Positions 1 through 7,984 of a stretch of 9,979 nt of DNA are shown here, piece after piece. Made by a program: the position numbers and the translations under genes. Within the stretch, counting starts at the first letter, position 1. Each line of letters opens with the position of its first letter. A model generated the notes under the pieces. It saw only the letters and a list, made by a program, of their open reading frames with translations, had not been told where the DNA came from and did no database searches. The stretch covers positions 1 to 9,979 of the forward strand of contig JAJYJX010000092.1 in assembly GCA_021789095.1 (NCBI GenBank). The letters run 5' to 3'. Origin of the DNA: a bacterium. Its GTDB lineage: Bacteria > JAMCPX01.

Positions 1-779
1 TCTACAATGAAAGCCTCGAATCCCATTGTTGTAAGAACGGCAGCTATGGATGCAGGATAGCTGATCCTCACAATCTCCTTTATAAGCGCATAGTTGATCC
101 TGTTCGATTTGTATATGCTGAATATTCTGTATCTGGACTGCAGGCTGTATAGTACTATTGTAGCTGCACCGACGAATGAGCTTGCCGTCGCTGAAATACC
201 CGCGCCTTCAACGCCCAGCCTCGGAAAGCCGAAATGCCCCAGGATCATGCCGTAGGAAAGTATGACATTTACAATGTTCATGATTATCTCCACGTACATG
301 AAAACCCATGTCTTGCCTATTGCGTCAAAAAAAGCCTTGTAAACGATTATTATAAGGAACGGCAGCATGCCCAGGAACCTCCACTCTATAAATTTTGCTC
401 CTTCGGCTGCAACAGTTTCTGTCGGTGCAAGTGCATGGAACAGGGGGATTGATATTGCATAGCCTGCTGCACCGACTATTATACCAAGCACAACAGCCAT
501 GATAACGCCTGAAAACAGAACCTCGCCCGCCCTTGGATATTCCTTTTCTCCGAACCTGCGCGTAACAAGACTCAGTATGCCAACCGATATCGCGTTGAAT
601 GCGCCGCCGAACACCCAGAGCGTTATTATACCCAGTCCGAGTGCGGCAAGCCCTGTTTTTGCATCAGTACCAAGCCTTCCTACCATTGCAACATCGAACA
701 GGTTGATGAATGTCTGCGTGAGCATGCCTATCATTACAGGCACAGCAAGTCTTGTGACAGTGGAATATATTTTTTTCAC
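1..779 (-). CDS. MATE family multidrug/toxin efflux transporter (5' part; 3' end beyond window)
   Basis: This is an inner-membrane secondary transporter that probably exports organic cations or drugs in exchange for Na+ or H+; the substrate cannot be told from sequence. About 259 codons are visible, starting at a GTG and running off the left edge, roughly the first half of a typical 450-residue, 12-helix MATE protein. The N-terminus reads VKKIYSTVTRLAVPVMIG and is followed by INLFDVAMVGRLG (about residues 25-37), the usual first-helix MATE signature with an Asp before MVG. Several long hydrophobic segments follow, separated by short charged loops such as TRRFGEKEYPRAGE. The GTG start is chosen because it overlaps the stop of the upstream gene in a GTGA arrangement and has an AGGAGAG sequence 8 nt upstream. 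Translation is therefore probably coupled to the 976-residue envelope protein. No frameshift is seen. The family call is firm; the substrate is unknown. Confidence 0.88.
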   Translation of the reverse strand, partial: MKKIYSTVTRLAVPVMIGMLTQTFINLFDVAMVGRLGTDAKTGLAALGLGIITLWVFGGAFNAISVGILSLVTRRFGEKEYPRAGEVLFSGVIMAVVLGIIVGAAGYAISIPLFHALAPTETVAAEGAKFIEWRFLGMLPFLIIIVYKAFFDAIGKTWVFMYVEIIMNIVNVILSYGMILGHFGFPRLGVEGAGISATASSFVGAATIVLYSLQSRYRIFSIYKSNRINYALIKEIVRISYPASIAAVLTTMGFEAFIV

Positions 780-3706
780 AGGATGGTCTCTCCTACAAGG
801 AAATACCATGAAGACGGGGGATATGCATTGTACGCATAAGCATATCCGATGACAAACCTTACCGGGAACACGTACGCAATGTATGTATCAAGGTTTAATT
901 CAACGCCTGTTGACGAAATTGTCCTGTACGTATTGGTACCGATATCAAAAAACGGAGATAAGGACACCTTGTCAAGATAAAAAGGCAGCGTTGTGATCCC
1001 CCTGTCAACTATGCCTGCCAGATACCGGTATTCCACGCTAACGGCATAAGCCTTTGTTCCCGTTAACGTAGCCGGGCTGTAGCCCCTTACGGGCAGATCC
1101 GTGTAATCGGGATTTGCATATAAAGACTGGACACCTCCGACTGCAAACAGCGCATCGTTCTTTGATACACCCGCAGAAAATCCGTATATGCCTTTTATGA
1201 AAACAACGTTGTTAACGGCAAAACCCGGTATGTACAACCTCAGCGCAGAAAAGGACATGGAAAGATCCCTGTCGCTTCCCAGCACCGAGATGTCCCTTTC
1301 GAAGTGCGTATTGAAGTAAACGCCGTCCTCCCTGCTTATGGACGTGTCATAGACTGATGTCGTATCTATGGAGTAATCTGCAGTAAACCCGCTCAATTTG
1401 CCTGTAAAAGGCCTGTCTTCAACATACGCCGGAAGAGGCGTAAGCGATTTCCTGAAAGTATAGCTGTACCCAGCACCAACTGCCTGCCGGTAACGCACGC
1501 GGTTCATGGGACACGAGACATTCAATGCAATGTTGTTACTCTGCTGTACGTATGAATGCTCATTGGAAGACGGGTCCTTGTATGTTGACGCAATGTAAGG
1601 CAGCATAGAACCCTGTATTTCTATTTCCGGTGCGAACGATGTGTTGATATAGTCTGCTGAAAACCCCGGACTCTTTTTTACGTCCGGATATTCAGTGTAA
1701 TCAACAAGTACAGAATAAGTATGGTGTGCGAGCAGGTCAGAGCCTGCAGTGTATATACCAAAGGTATATGCATCATTCGCCAGGGTAAGGGTCGGCAGCC
1801 ACCAGGTCGGCCTGAGTGTATCAAACGGAGAGTATGCCTTTTCTTCTGTCTTTACTTGTTTGTAAGGCCGGACCTGTTCTACGGTAAATTCCTTTGCAAG
1901 GTATACCGGTTTGAACGTCGACGGGGAAAACGGCATTGTATAAATATTAAAGCCTGATTCATCGTACTGCGTAAATGCGATCGTAGCGTTATCAGGAGAA
2001 ACCTGCGACTCATAAGCACCGCCTATAACATTTGAAACCTGATAGATCGTATGCTGCGTCACAGCATATGCATATAGGTTCGGTATGCCTGTCCTGTCCG
2101 AAGAGAACAGCACATACCTGTTGTCCCTTGACCACGAAGGGAACAGGTTAAGGTGATAATCCGATATCACGGTTGTAAGCGTTTCTCCCTGCTCGTTCAT
2201 AATCTCTATACTGCTTTCTCCATTATTGTTCTTTACTGCAACTGCTATCTGTTTACCGTCCCATGACCACCTTGGATTAAGGAACTGGCCTGTACTGTCA
2301 AGTCTTGCAATGGCACTTGCACGGCCTTTCTCTTGATTGGACCCTGAATCAGTCCCTGCTAAATGATAAACCATAAGATCGGACATTGTCGATGTATTTG
2401 AAACAAAGACGGCTTTTTTACAGTCGTACGATACATCGGCCCCTCTCACCCGCAAACCGTGGGTAAGCCTTTTGACACAGCCCGTGGCAGTATCCAGTTC
2501 ATACAGATCACTGTAAAGATAAAAGTTTTTAAAATAATCCTCCTGTGAAAAAAGCAGTCTGTCGTTGCACACAGAACTTGAAAACCCGCTGTTTCTCCGT
2601 GCAGTCCGGTGTCCGTGTTTTCCGGCTATGTCGGTATAGAATAAGCCCATCCGGCTCCTGCCGTCGTAAGAGGTGTAATATATGCCTCTGCCTGTGGTGT
2701 CCCATACGGGTCCCCTTGTGTATGCTCCCCTGTATGTTGCCTGTCTTGATCCGGTATATCCTGTAAACAGGACGGACAGCGCTGTAAGCAGTGCCTGCTT
2801 TCTGAGCATGTCCTGCCATTCCTGCCACAACTCCGTAAAATCCTTATCGTCAAATGCAAGCTTTGAATCCCTGCTGATAAGCAGGGGCAGGTATGTGTAC
2901 CGTTCTGAATAGTCTGCAAACGATTTTGCCGGGTATTTGCTTGCGAGGTACTGAAGGAACTTGCCCCCGTAAAGGTAGGGGTATTCCCCAAAAGGCCATT
3001 TGCTTGGGGTACCATTGCCAACGTCTATTGAAGGCAGATCGTTTTTCAACGCCTGGGACATTAAAACGGTGTTGTAATAGCTGCCGTTGTCCCGGCCTGC
3101 CCCTGTTAAAGTAGATTCGTTGTACACCGCGTAGCCTTCTATAAACCAGTCGGGCTGTATATCATTGACAAACAACACCCTCCCGAAAATGCCGTTTATA
3201 AAACCGAAAAACCCTCTTACCTGGTCAAGATGCAGAACATGCGTGTATTCGTGCGTGAAGATCGTCTTCACCCAGTCGGCGTAATTGATTATGCTTGAAT
3301 ATGCATCGGGCGGCACAGCAAATATGACGATATGGTCGTAATAATAAGGCGTTGTCTCTCCATTCGCAGAATCAGTCGCATTGGAAACAAGTATGAATGT
3401 CTCCCTGTCCGGTACCCACGCCATGCGCTCTGTCATCCGCGAATAGTACGACTCTGCAATGTTGATCAGTTTTTGCGCAATTTGCCTGTCTTTTTCAGGA
3501 AACGTAATTGAAAAATGCTCTGACTGAATTGTGCGCCAGGTTTCTCCAGGGGGTGCATCTCTGAAATCCTGGGCAGCGCTGTTTATAACACTTAATAGCA
3601 GTATTGAAATAATAAGAATAAACCCAAAAAACTCAATAGCAAGATTTGTTTGTTCGTTCAATCCTGCGATCCACCTAAGCAACTGTAACTTTTTTATATT
3701 ACCCAT
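776..3706 (-). CDS. Exported metallopeptidase-like / TolB-like propeller / outer-membrane barrel protein
   Basis: The 976-residue protein has three visible parts. Residues 1-45 hold a long basic n-region (KK, R), a hydrophobic core at about 26-41 and a possible cleavage site after NSAA, so it is probably exported. Residues about 55-310 resemble a gluzincin (peptidase MA-like) domain: HEYTH at 152-156 supplies two zinc ligands and the catalytic Glu, and E190 in WFIEGYA fits the third ligand. Residues about 330-600 contain PD40/TolB-type blades, for example PRWSWDGKQIAV (478-489), FPSWSRDNRYVLFSSDRTG (522-540) and SPDNATIAF (570-578). Residues about 630-976 are rich in alternating aromatic/polar strands like an outer-membrane barrel, ending VGETIL rather than in an aromatic residue. 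The function is unknown; similar multidomain proteins are generally annotated only as TolB-like or PD40 proteins. The ATG follows a weak AGGG. A TTG at codon 16 has AGGTGG 9 nt upstream but would remove the basic n-region, so ATG is preferred. It overlaps the downstream MATE gene by 4 nt. Confidence 0.8.
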   Translation of the reverse strand: MGNIKKLQLLRWIAGLNEQTNLAIEFFGFILIISILLLSVINSAAQDFRDAPPGETWRTIQSEHFSITFPEKDRQIAQKLINIAESYYSRMTERMAWVPDRETFILVSNATDSANGETTPYYYDHIVIFAVPPDAYSSIINYADWVKTIFTHEYTHVLHLDQVRGFFGFINGIFGRVLFVNDIQPDWFIEGYAVYNESTLTGAGRDNGSYYNTVLMSQALKNDLPSIDVGNGTPSKWPFGEYPYLYGGKFLQYLASKYPAKSFADYSERYTYLPLLISRDSKLAFDDKDFTELWQEWQDMLRKQALLTALSVLFTGYTGSRQATYRGAYTRGPVWDTTGRGIYYTSYDGRSRMGLFYTDIAGKHGHRTARRNSGFSSSVCNDRLLFSQEDYFKNFYLYSDLYELDTATGCVKRLTHGLRVRGADVSYDCKKAVFVSNTSTMSDLMVYHLAGTDSGSNQEKGRASAIARLDSTGQFLNPRWSWDGKQIAVAVKNNNGESSIEIMNEQGETLTTVISDYHLNLFPSWSRDNRYVLFSSDRTGIPNLYAYAVTQHTIYQVSNVIGGAYESQVSPDNATIAFTQYDESGFNIYTMPFSPSTFKPVYLAKEFTVEQVRPYKQVKTEEKAYSPFDTLRPTWWLPTLTLANDAYTFGIYTAGSDLLAHHTYSVLVDYTEYPDVKKSPGFSADYINTSFAPEIEIQGSMLPYIASTYKDPSSNEHSYVQQSNNIALNVSCPMNRVRYRQAVGAGYSYTFRKSLTPLPAYVEDRPFTGKLSGFTADYSIDTTSVYDTSISREDGVYFNTHFERDISVLGSDRDLSMSFSALRLYIPGFAVNNVVFIKGIYGFSAGVSKNDALFAVGGVQSLYANPDYTDLPVRGYSPATLTGTKAYAVSVEYRYLAGIVDRGITTLPFYLDKVSLSPFFDIGTNTYRTISSTGVELNLDTYIAYVFPVRFVIGYAYAYNAYPPSSWYFLVGETIL
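788..794 (-). promoter_or_regulatory. Shine-Dalgarno sequence for the MATE gene, inside the upstream gene
   Basis: On the minus strand this reads AGGAGAG and lies 8 nt before the GTG at 779-777. It sits within the last codons of the 976-residue gene. It supports the unusual GTG start and the 4-nt GTGA overlap over any downstream ATG. Confidence 0.7.
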
Positions 3707-3724
3707 TTTAAAGCCCTATGTAAG

Positions 3725-3752
3725 TTTATATGCAGGCATCTTGCCATATCAT
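3725..3752 (-). promoter_or_regulatory. Possible sigma-70-like promoter for the 976-residue envelope gene
   Basis: Read on the minus strand, ATGATA (3752-3747; 4 of 6 to the -35 consensus) and TATAAA (3730-3725; 5 of 6 to the -10 consensus) are separated by 16 nt. They lie just upstream of the ATG at 3706 and would give a leader of only about 10-15 nt. The -35 match is poor and A/T-rich hexamers occur by chance here, so this is tentative. Confidence 0.25.
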
Positions 3753-3948
3753 TTTGTTGATATTCGGAGAATACATTTGTTTGCCGCAGGTTTTTCACTC
3801 ACTTCTCAAACCTCGCTATTTTTCCAATGAACTCTTTGCGATGAAAAAATATCTCAACCGCATGCCCTCATGTAAATTGCACAAGGGACGCTAACTTACA
3901 ATGATAATGATCACAGGTTTGCATACGCCGCATCAAATCTTACAGATC

Positions 3949-3988
3949 ATCCGTAGAGGCATGTCCAGCCCTGCCTCTACTTGCGGAT
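3949..3988 (+). promoter_or_regulatory. Hairpin upstream of trpS
   Basis: GTAGAGGCA (3953-3961) and TGCCTCTAC (3972-3980) form a perfect 9-bp stem around a 10-nt loop. ATCC (3949-3952) can pair with GGAT (3985-3988), extending it past a 4-nt bulge on the 3' side. No U-tract directly follows the stem, so it is not a standard intrinsic terminator. It could be a leader structure of trpS if transcription starts further upstream, or a protein-binding palindrome. The pairing is seen directly; the role is unknown. Confidence 0.4.
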
Positions 3989-3989
3989 T

Positions 3990-5040
<1,051 letters not shown>

Positions 5041-5045
5041 CGGGT

Positions 5046-6410
5046 ATGGAAATGAAAAGATACACGTATAAACAATTGTCAGACATGGACAAGTCATACA
5101 TCTGGCACCCTTTTACCCAGATGAAGGCATGGGAAAAAGAAGAGATCCTGATCATTGAAAAGGGTAAGGGAAATTATCTCATAGACGTAAACGGTAAACG
5201 GTACCTTGACGGCGTTTCCTCATTGTGGACGAACGTCCACGGGCACCGCAAAAGGCAGCTGGACAATGCGGTGATCAGACAGTTAAAAGGGATAGCACAC
5301 AGCACATTCCTGGGACTCAGTCATCCGGGTGCGATACTCCTTTCAAAGATGCTTATAGACATAGCACCTGAAGGATTAAAAAGGGTGTTTTATTCCGACA
5401 ACGGCGCGACTGCCGTTGAGATAGCGATAAAGATGGCACTCCAGTACTGGTTCAACATGGGCAGGCCTGAAAGGTATATTTTTGTATCACTGAACAACGC
5501 GTATCATGGAGATACAATCGGCTCCGTAAGCGTCGGAGGTATAGGGCTGTTCCATTCAACATACAAGCCCCTTTTGTTCAAAACAATAAAGGCCCCCTCA
5601 CCCTACTGCTACAGGTGCGAACTCGGGCTCGAATACCCGTCATGCAGTCTTGCATGCGCGAAAGAGATTGATTCAATGCTGTCGGCACACGAAGACAGTA
5701 TTGCCGCTCTGATAATAGAACCCATGGTCCAGGCAGCGGGCGGTTTTATCATTTCACCTCCGGGCTATTTTAAAGCCATAAGGGAGATTACAAAAAAACA
5801 TGATGTCCTGCTCATAGCGGACGAGGTGGCAACAGGGTTTGGAAGGACAGGCAGGATGTTCGCAAGCGAACACGAACACATCAGTCCGGACATAATGGCG
5901 ATTGCTAAAGGCTTAAGCGGCGGATACCTTCCCGTTGCAGCAACGCTGACAACACAGCGCGTCTATGACGCGTTCCTGGGCGATTACGAAGAGAAGAAGA
6001 CCTTCTATCACGGGCATACCTATACAGCCAATCCGCTCGGTGTTGCGGCGGCGATCGAAAACCTTGAGATCTTCAGGAAAGAAAACATCTTGAAAAAGAT
6101 CCAGCCGAAGATACGGCATCTCAAGAAAGGGCTGGAAAGGATCGCAGGGCTTGAGCATGTCGGACAGATAAGGCAACTCGGACTTATGACGGGCATAGAG
6201 CTGGTGAAAGACAGAGAGACAAAACAGCCTTATTCGTTTGAACAAAGAACAGGCGCAAAGGTGTGTTATGAGATAAGGAAATACGGGATCTTCCTCAGGC
6301 CGCTCGACGATGTTGTTGTCCTGATGCCACCGCTTTCGATTACAAAGCAGGAAATCTCGCACCTGCTCGACTCTGTAGAGAAAGCGATAAAGACAGTGAC
6401 AGAACAATAA
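5046..6410 (+). CDS. bioA: Adenosylmethionine/lysine-8-amino-7-oxononanoate aminotransferase (biotin synthesis)
   Basis: This PLP-dependent class III aminotransferase converts 7-keto-8-aminopelargonate to 7,8-diaminopelargonate, the third step of the usual bioF-bioA-bioD-bioB route. The 454 residues are full length. Visible motifs are IWHPFTQMK (19-27), LDGVSSLWTNVHGH (54-67), YHGDTIG (153-159), DEVATGFGRTG (259-269) with the Asp that pairs with the PLP ring nitrogen, and the Schiff-base lysine K288 in AKGLSGGYLP. By recollection it resembles the Bacillus subtilis enzyme, which uses lysine as amino donor, more than the E. coli SAM-dependent one (AHSTFLG, VFYSDNGA, KTFYHGH), so the donor is uncertain. 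A cysteine group C188, C191, C200 and C204 interrupts the middle. The gene starts 5 nt after trpS, with only a weak GGG upstream, suggesting translational coupling. ATG 5052 is an alternative start. It ends with tandem stops TAA TAG. No other bio gene is in view. Confidence 0.93.
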   Translation: MEMKRYTYKQLSDMDKSYIWHPFTQMKAWEKEEILIIEKGKGNYLIDVNGKRYLDGVSSLWTNVHGHRKRQLDNAVIRQLKGIAHSTFLGLSHPGAILLSKMLIDIAPEGLKRVFYSDNGATAVEIAIKMALQYWFNMGRPERYIFVSLNNAYHGDTIGSVSVGGIGLFHSTYKPLLFKTIKAPSPYCYRCELGLEYPSCSLACAKEIDSMLSAHEDSIAALIIEPMVQAAGGFIISPPGYFKAIREITKKHDVLLIADEVATGFGRTGRMFASEHEHISPDIMAIAKGLSGGYLPVAATLTTQRVYDAFLGDYEEKKTFYHGHTYTANPLGVAAAIENLEIFRKENILKKIQPKIRHLKKGLERIAGLEHVGQIRQLGLMTGIELVKDRETKQPYSFEQRTGAKVCYEIRKYGIFLRPLDDVVVLMPPLSITKQEISHLLDSVEKAIKTVTEQ

Positions 6411-6411
6411 T

Positions 6412-6453
6412 AGTAGTGGGTAGTGAGCAGCGAGCAGTGAGAAAAGAATAGCG
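6412..6453 (+). repeat. Degenerate 7-nt tandem repeat, consensus AGYAGYG
   Basis: Immediately after the bioA stop, consecutive heptamers read AGTAGTG, GGTAGTG, AGCAGCG, AGCAGTG, then two decayed units AGAAAAG and AATAGCG. The four good copies span 6412-6439. The array is non-coding and lies in the convergent gap between bioA and mlaD. Its period is a direct observation; no function is evident. Confidence 0.6.
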
Positions 6454-6475
6454 AAGAGGAAGGAATGAAATGATC

Positions 6476-6501
6476 AACCCGAAAAATGCGTTTTTGGGGT
6501 T
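6476..6501. terminator. Imperfect inverted repeat in the convergent gap; possible bidirectional terminator
   Basis: AACCC (6476-6480) pairs with GGGTT (6497-6501), a G/G mismatch follows, and AAAAA (6482-6486) pairs with TTTTT (6491-6495) around a 4-nt loop. It lies between two convergent genes where a terminator for both is expected. The A/T part is inside the stem, and only weak T-rich sequence follows on either strand, so the match to a standard intrinsic terminator is poor. Confidence 0.35.
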
Positions 6502-6504
6502 AGT

Positions 6505-7983
6505 TCATTTCGTGTTTACGTAAGTTGTGCTTGCTGCAAGTCCGAATATGTTCTTGAGATCCTGGTCGTCGAACCTCAGTCCCAGACCCATAAACCATGT
6601 CCTGTAATCCTTGTTGGCTATATCGGACATGCCAGCCGAGAGCAGGAAATACCTTATTATTGATATGCTGAGCATTGCCTTGACCTTGGGGTTAGGCTTC
6701 TGGTTGAAGTCGTATACCTCCGCGCTGAGCTGTGCCAGATTACCGGGTGAGTCTATATCAACACCTACACCACCTGTTGATTCTATGATGCCCCCCCTGA
6801 ACGTGAAATATGATATGCGTTTTGCAAGCTCTGCGTTCAACTTCAATTGCTCTGTTATATTCCTTGTCATTGTTTGTGTCTGCTGCACAGTACCCGTGTT
6901 CAAATTCTCAACGGTTGTATAGGTCGTTGAAGTGGATGAATAGCCGGACGGATCATCCACTATGCCGAGCAGGTAATACTTGTCCATCGTAGGCTGAAGT
7001 ATGAGATTCAGATAGCTCTTGACATTGTTGTACTTGAATTGGTACTCACCCCGGTAATTTATGATTGTCCTGAACCTGGAGGTGCCTCCGACCATGGTGC
7101 TTAAGCCACTGATGGCCTTGGTAACCTGTTCCTCTGTCTTTTTGTCGGTCAGCAGTTTTCCGATCGTGCCTTTGCCCTCCTTGAGGTTTTGGGTTATGAC
7201 CTCGAGGTTCGCAAGCGTCCTGTCAAGCTCCTTGCTCGCACTGTTTATGTTCTCCATTGTCTTGTTTACGGACTCCTTGTTCTCATCGATAATGGCATGG
7301 AGCTGCTTGGAAACCTGTGCGAGATTCGTCAGTATATCAGGGCCCTGCTCCTTGAGAACCTTTGCAAATGCATTCACGGAATCAAAGGTTCTGTTAAGGT
7401 TCGTATTCGTGCTGGTCATCAGGCGGTCTATATGGTTGATCGTCCTGTTGATGTTATCATACATCTCCCTGATATTTCTTGCACCCTTTGAGCCCCCGAA
7501 TACCTCGCTGAGGCTCTGCGATACGGATCTCATGTCCGTAGCAATACCCTGGAGCTTGTTCATGAGTTCTTCGAAGTCAGGCGGCGATTCTGTAAAAATG
7601 ATCTGGCCCCCAGGCTTTATGGGTTCTGCAGTCTCTTTGCCAGGTACGATCTCTATGTATTTTTCTCCCAGCAGTCCCTTTGTTCTTATGACTGCCTTTG
7701 CATTCTCCCCTATTGTCACCCCGGGCATTATCCTGAGCGTAACAAGCGCCTTGTCATCCTGCAGTTTTATATCATCGACATAGCCCACCTTTATGCCCGC
7801 AATAAAAACTCCGGTTTTTGTGTTAAGACCCTGTGCATTGCCGAACCTCGCAATTATCGTATAGCCCTGAATCCTGCCGAATATGGTGCCGCTGCTGATC
7901 TTGAACGTGACCCAGAACAGGATCAGAAGAACAACGGCCACAAACACGCCAACCCTTGCATTTGTAGAAAATCCCTTTGCCAT
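6505..7983 (-). CDS. mlaD: MlaD-type MCE-domain lipid transport protein with beta-rich C-terminal extension
   Basis: This is the periplasmic, membrane-anchored substrate-binding subunit of an Mla-type phospholipid ABC transporter. The 492 residues comprise a short cytoplasmic N-terminus, one transmembrane helix (about 11-27), and an MCE domain (about 40-115) with ARFGNAQGLNTKTGV, GIKVGYVDDI and TKGLLGEKYIEI. A long helical, coiled-coil-prone stretch (about 135-295) is rich in N, L and K heptads. The C-terminal part (about 300-492) alternates hydrophobic and polar residues, with DKYYLLGIVDDPSG at 334-347. E. coli MlaD is only about 180 residues, so the helical stalk and C-terminal region are extra. 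Similar long MCE proteins are known; PqiB and LetB span the periplasm by other means. The ATG lies 1 nt after the mlaF stop, with GAGG 6 nt upstream. It ends the alr-mlaEFD cluster; no mlaC follows. The assignment is strong; the C-terminal role is unknown. Confidence 0.9.
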   Translation of the reverse strand: MAKGFSTNARVGVFVAVVLLILFWVTFKISSGTIFGRIQGYTIIARFGNAQGLNTKTGVFIAGIKVGYVDDIKLQDDKALVTLRIMPGVTIGENAKAVIRTKGLLGEKYIEIVPGKETAEPIKPGGQIIFTESPPDFEELMNKLQGIATDMRSVSQSLSEVFGGSKGARNIREMYDNINRTINHIDRLMTSTNTNLNRTFDSVNAFAKVLKEQGPDILTNLAQVSKQLHAIIDENKESVNKTMENINSASKELDRTLANLEVITQNLKEGKGTIGKLLTDKKTEEQVTKAISGLSTMVGGTSRFRTIINYRGEYQFKYNNVKSYLNLILQPTMDKYYLLGIVDDPSGYSSTSTTYTTVENLNTGTVQQTQTMTRNITEQLKLNAELAKRISYFTFRGGIIESTGGVGVDIDSPGNLAQLSAEVYDFNQKPNPKVKAMLSISIIRYFLLSAGMSDIANKDYRTWFMGLGLRFDDQDLKNIFGLAASTTYVNTK

Positions 7984-7984
7984 A

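Noticed and set aside
3786-3823. Stem (AGGTTT/AAACCT with outer GC pair) followed by a short T run, resembling a plus-strand terminator
   Set aside because: The loop is 14 nt, the stem is weak and bulged, and no plus-strand gene lies upstream to terminate.
3901-3919. GATAATGAT (3903-3911) resembling half of a Fur box upstream of trpS
   Set aside because: The second half of the palindrome is not present (only about 3 of 9 positions match), and neither neighbouring gene has an obvious iron link. A single half-site is expected by chance in A/T-rich intergenic DNA.
7061-7783. 240-residue plus-strand open frame opposite mlaD
   Set aside because: Its sequence is the antisense of a well-supported MCE gene; low-complexity Ser/Leu/Val content reflects the opposite strand's codons, and there is no plausible ribosome binding site or family resemblance.
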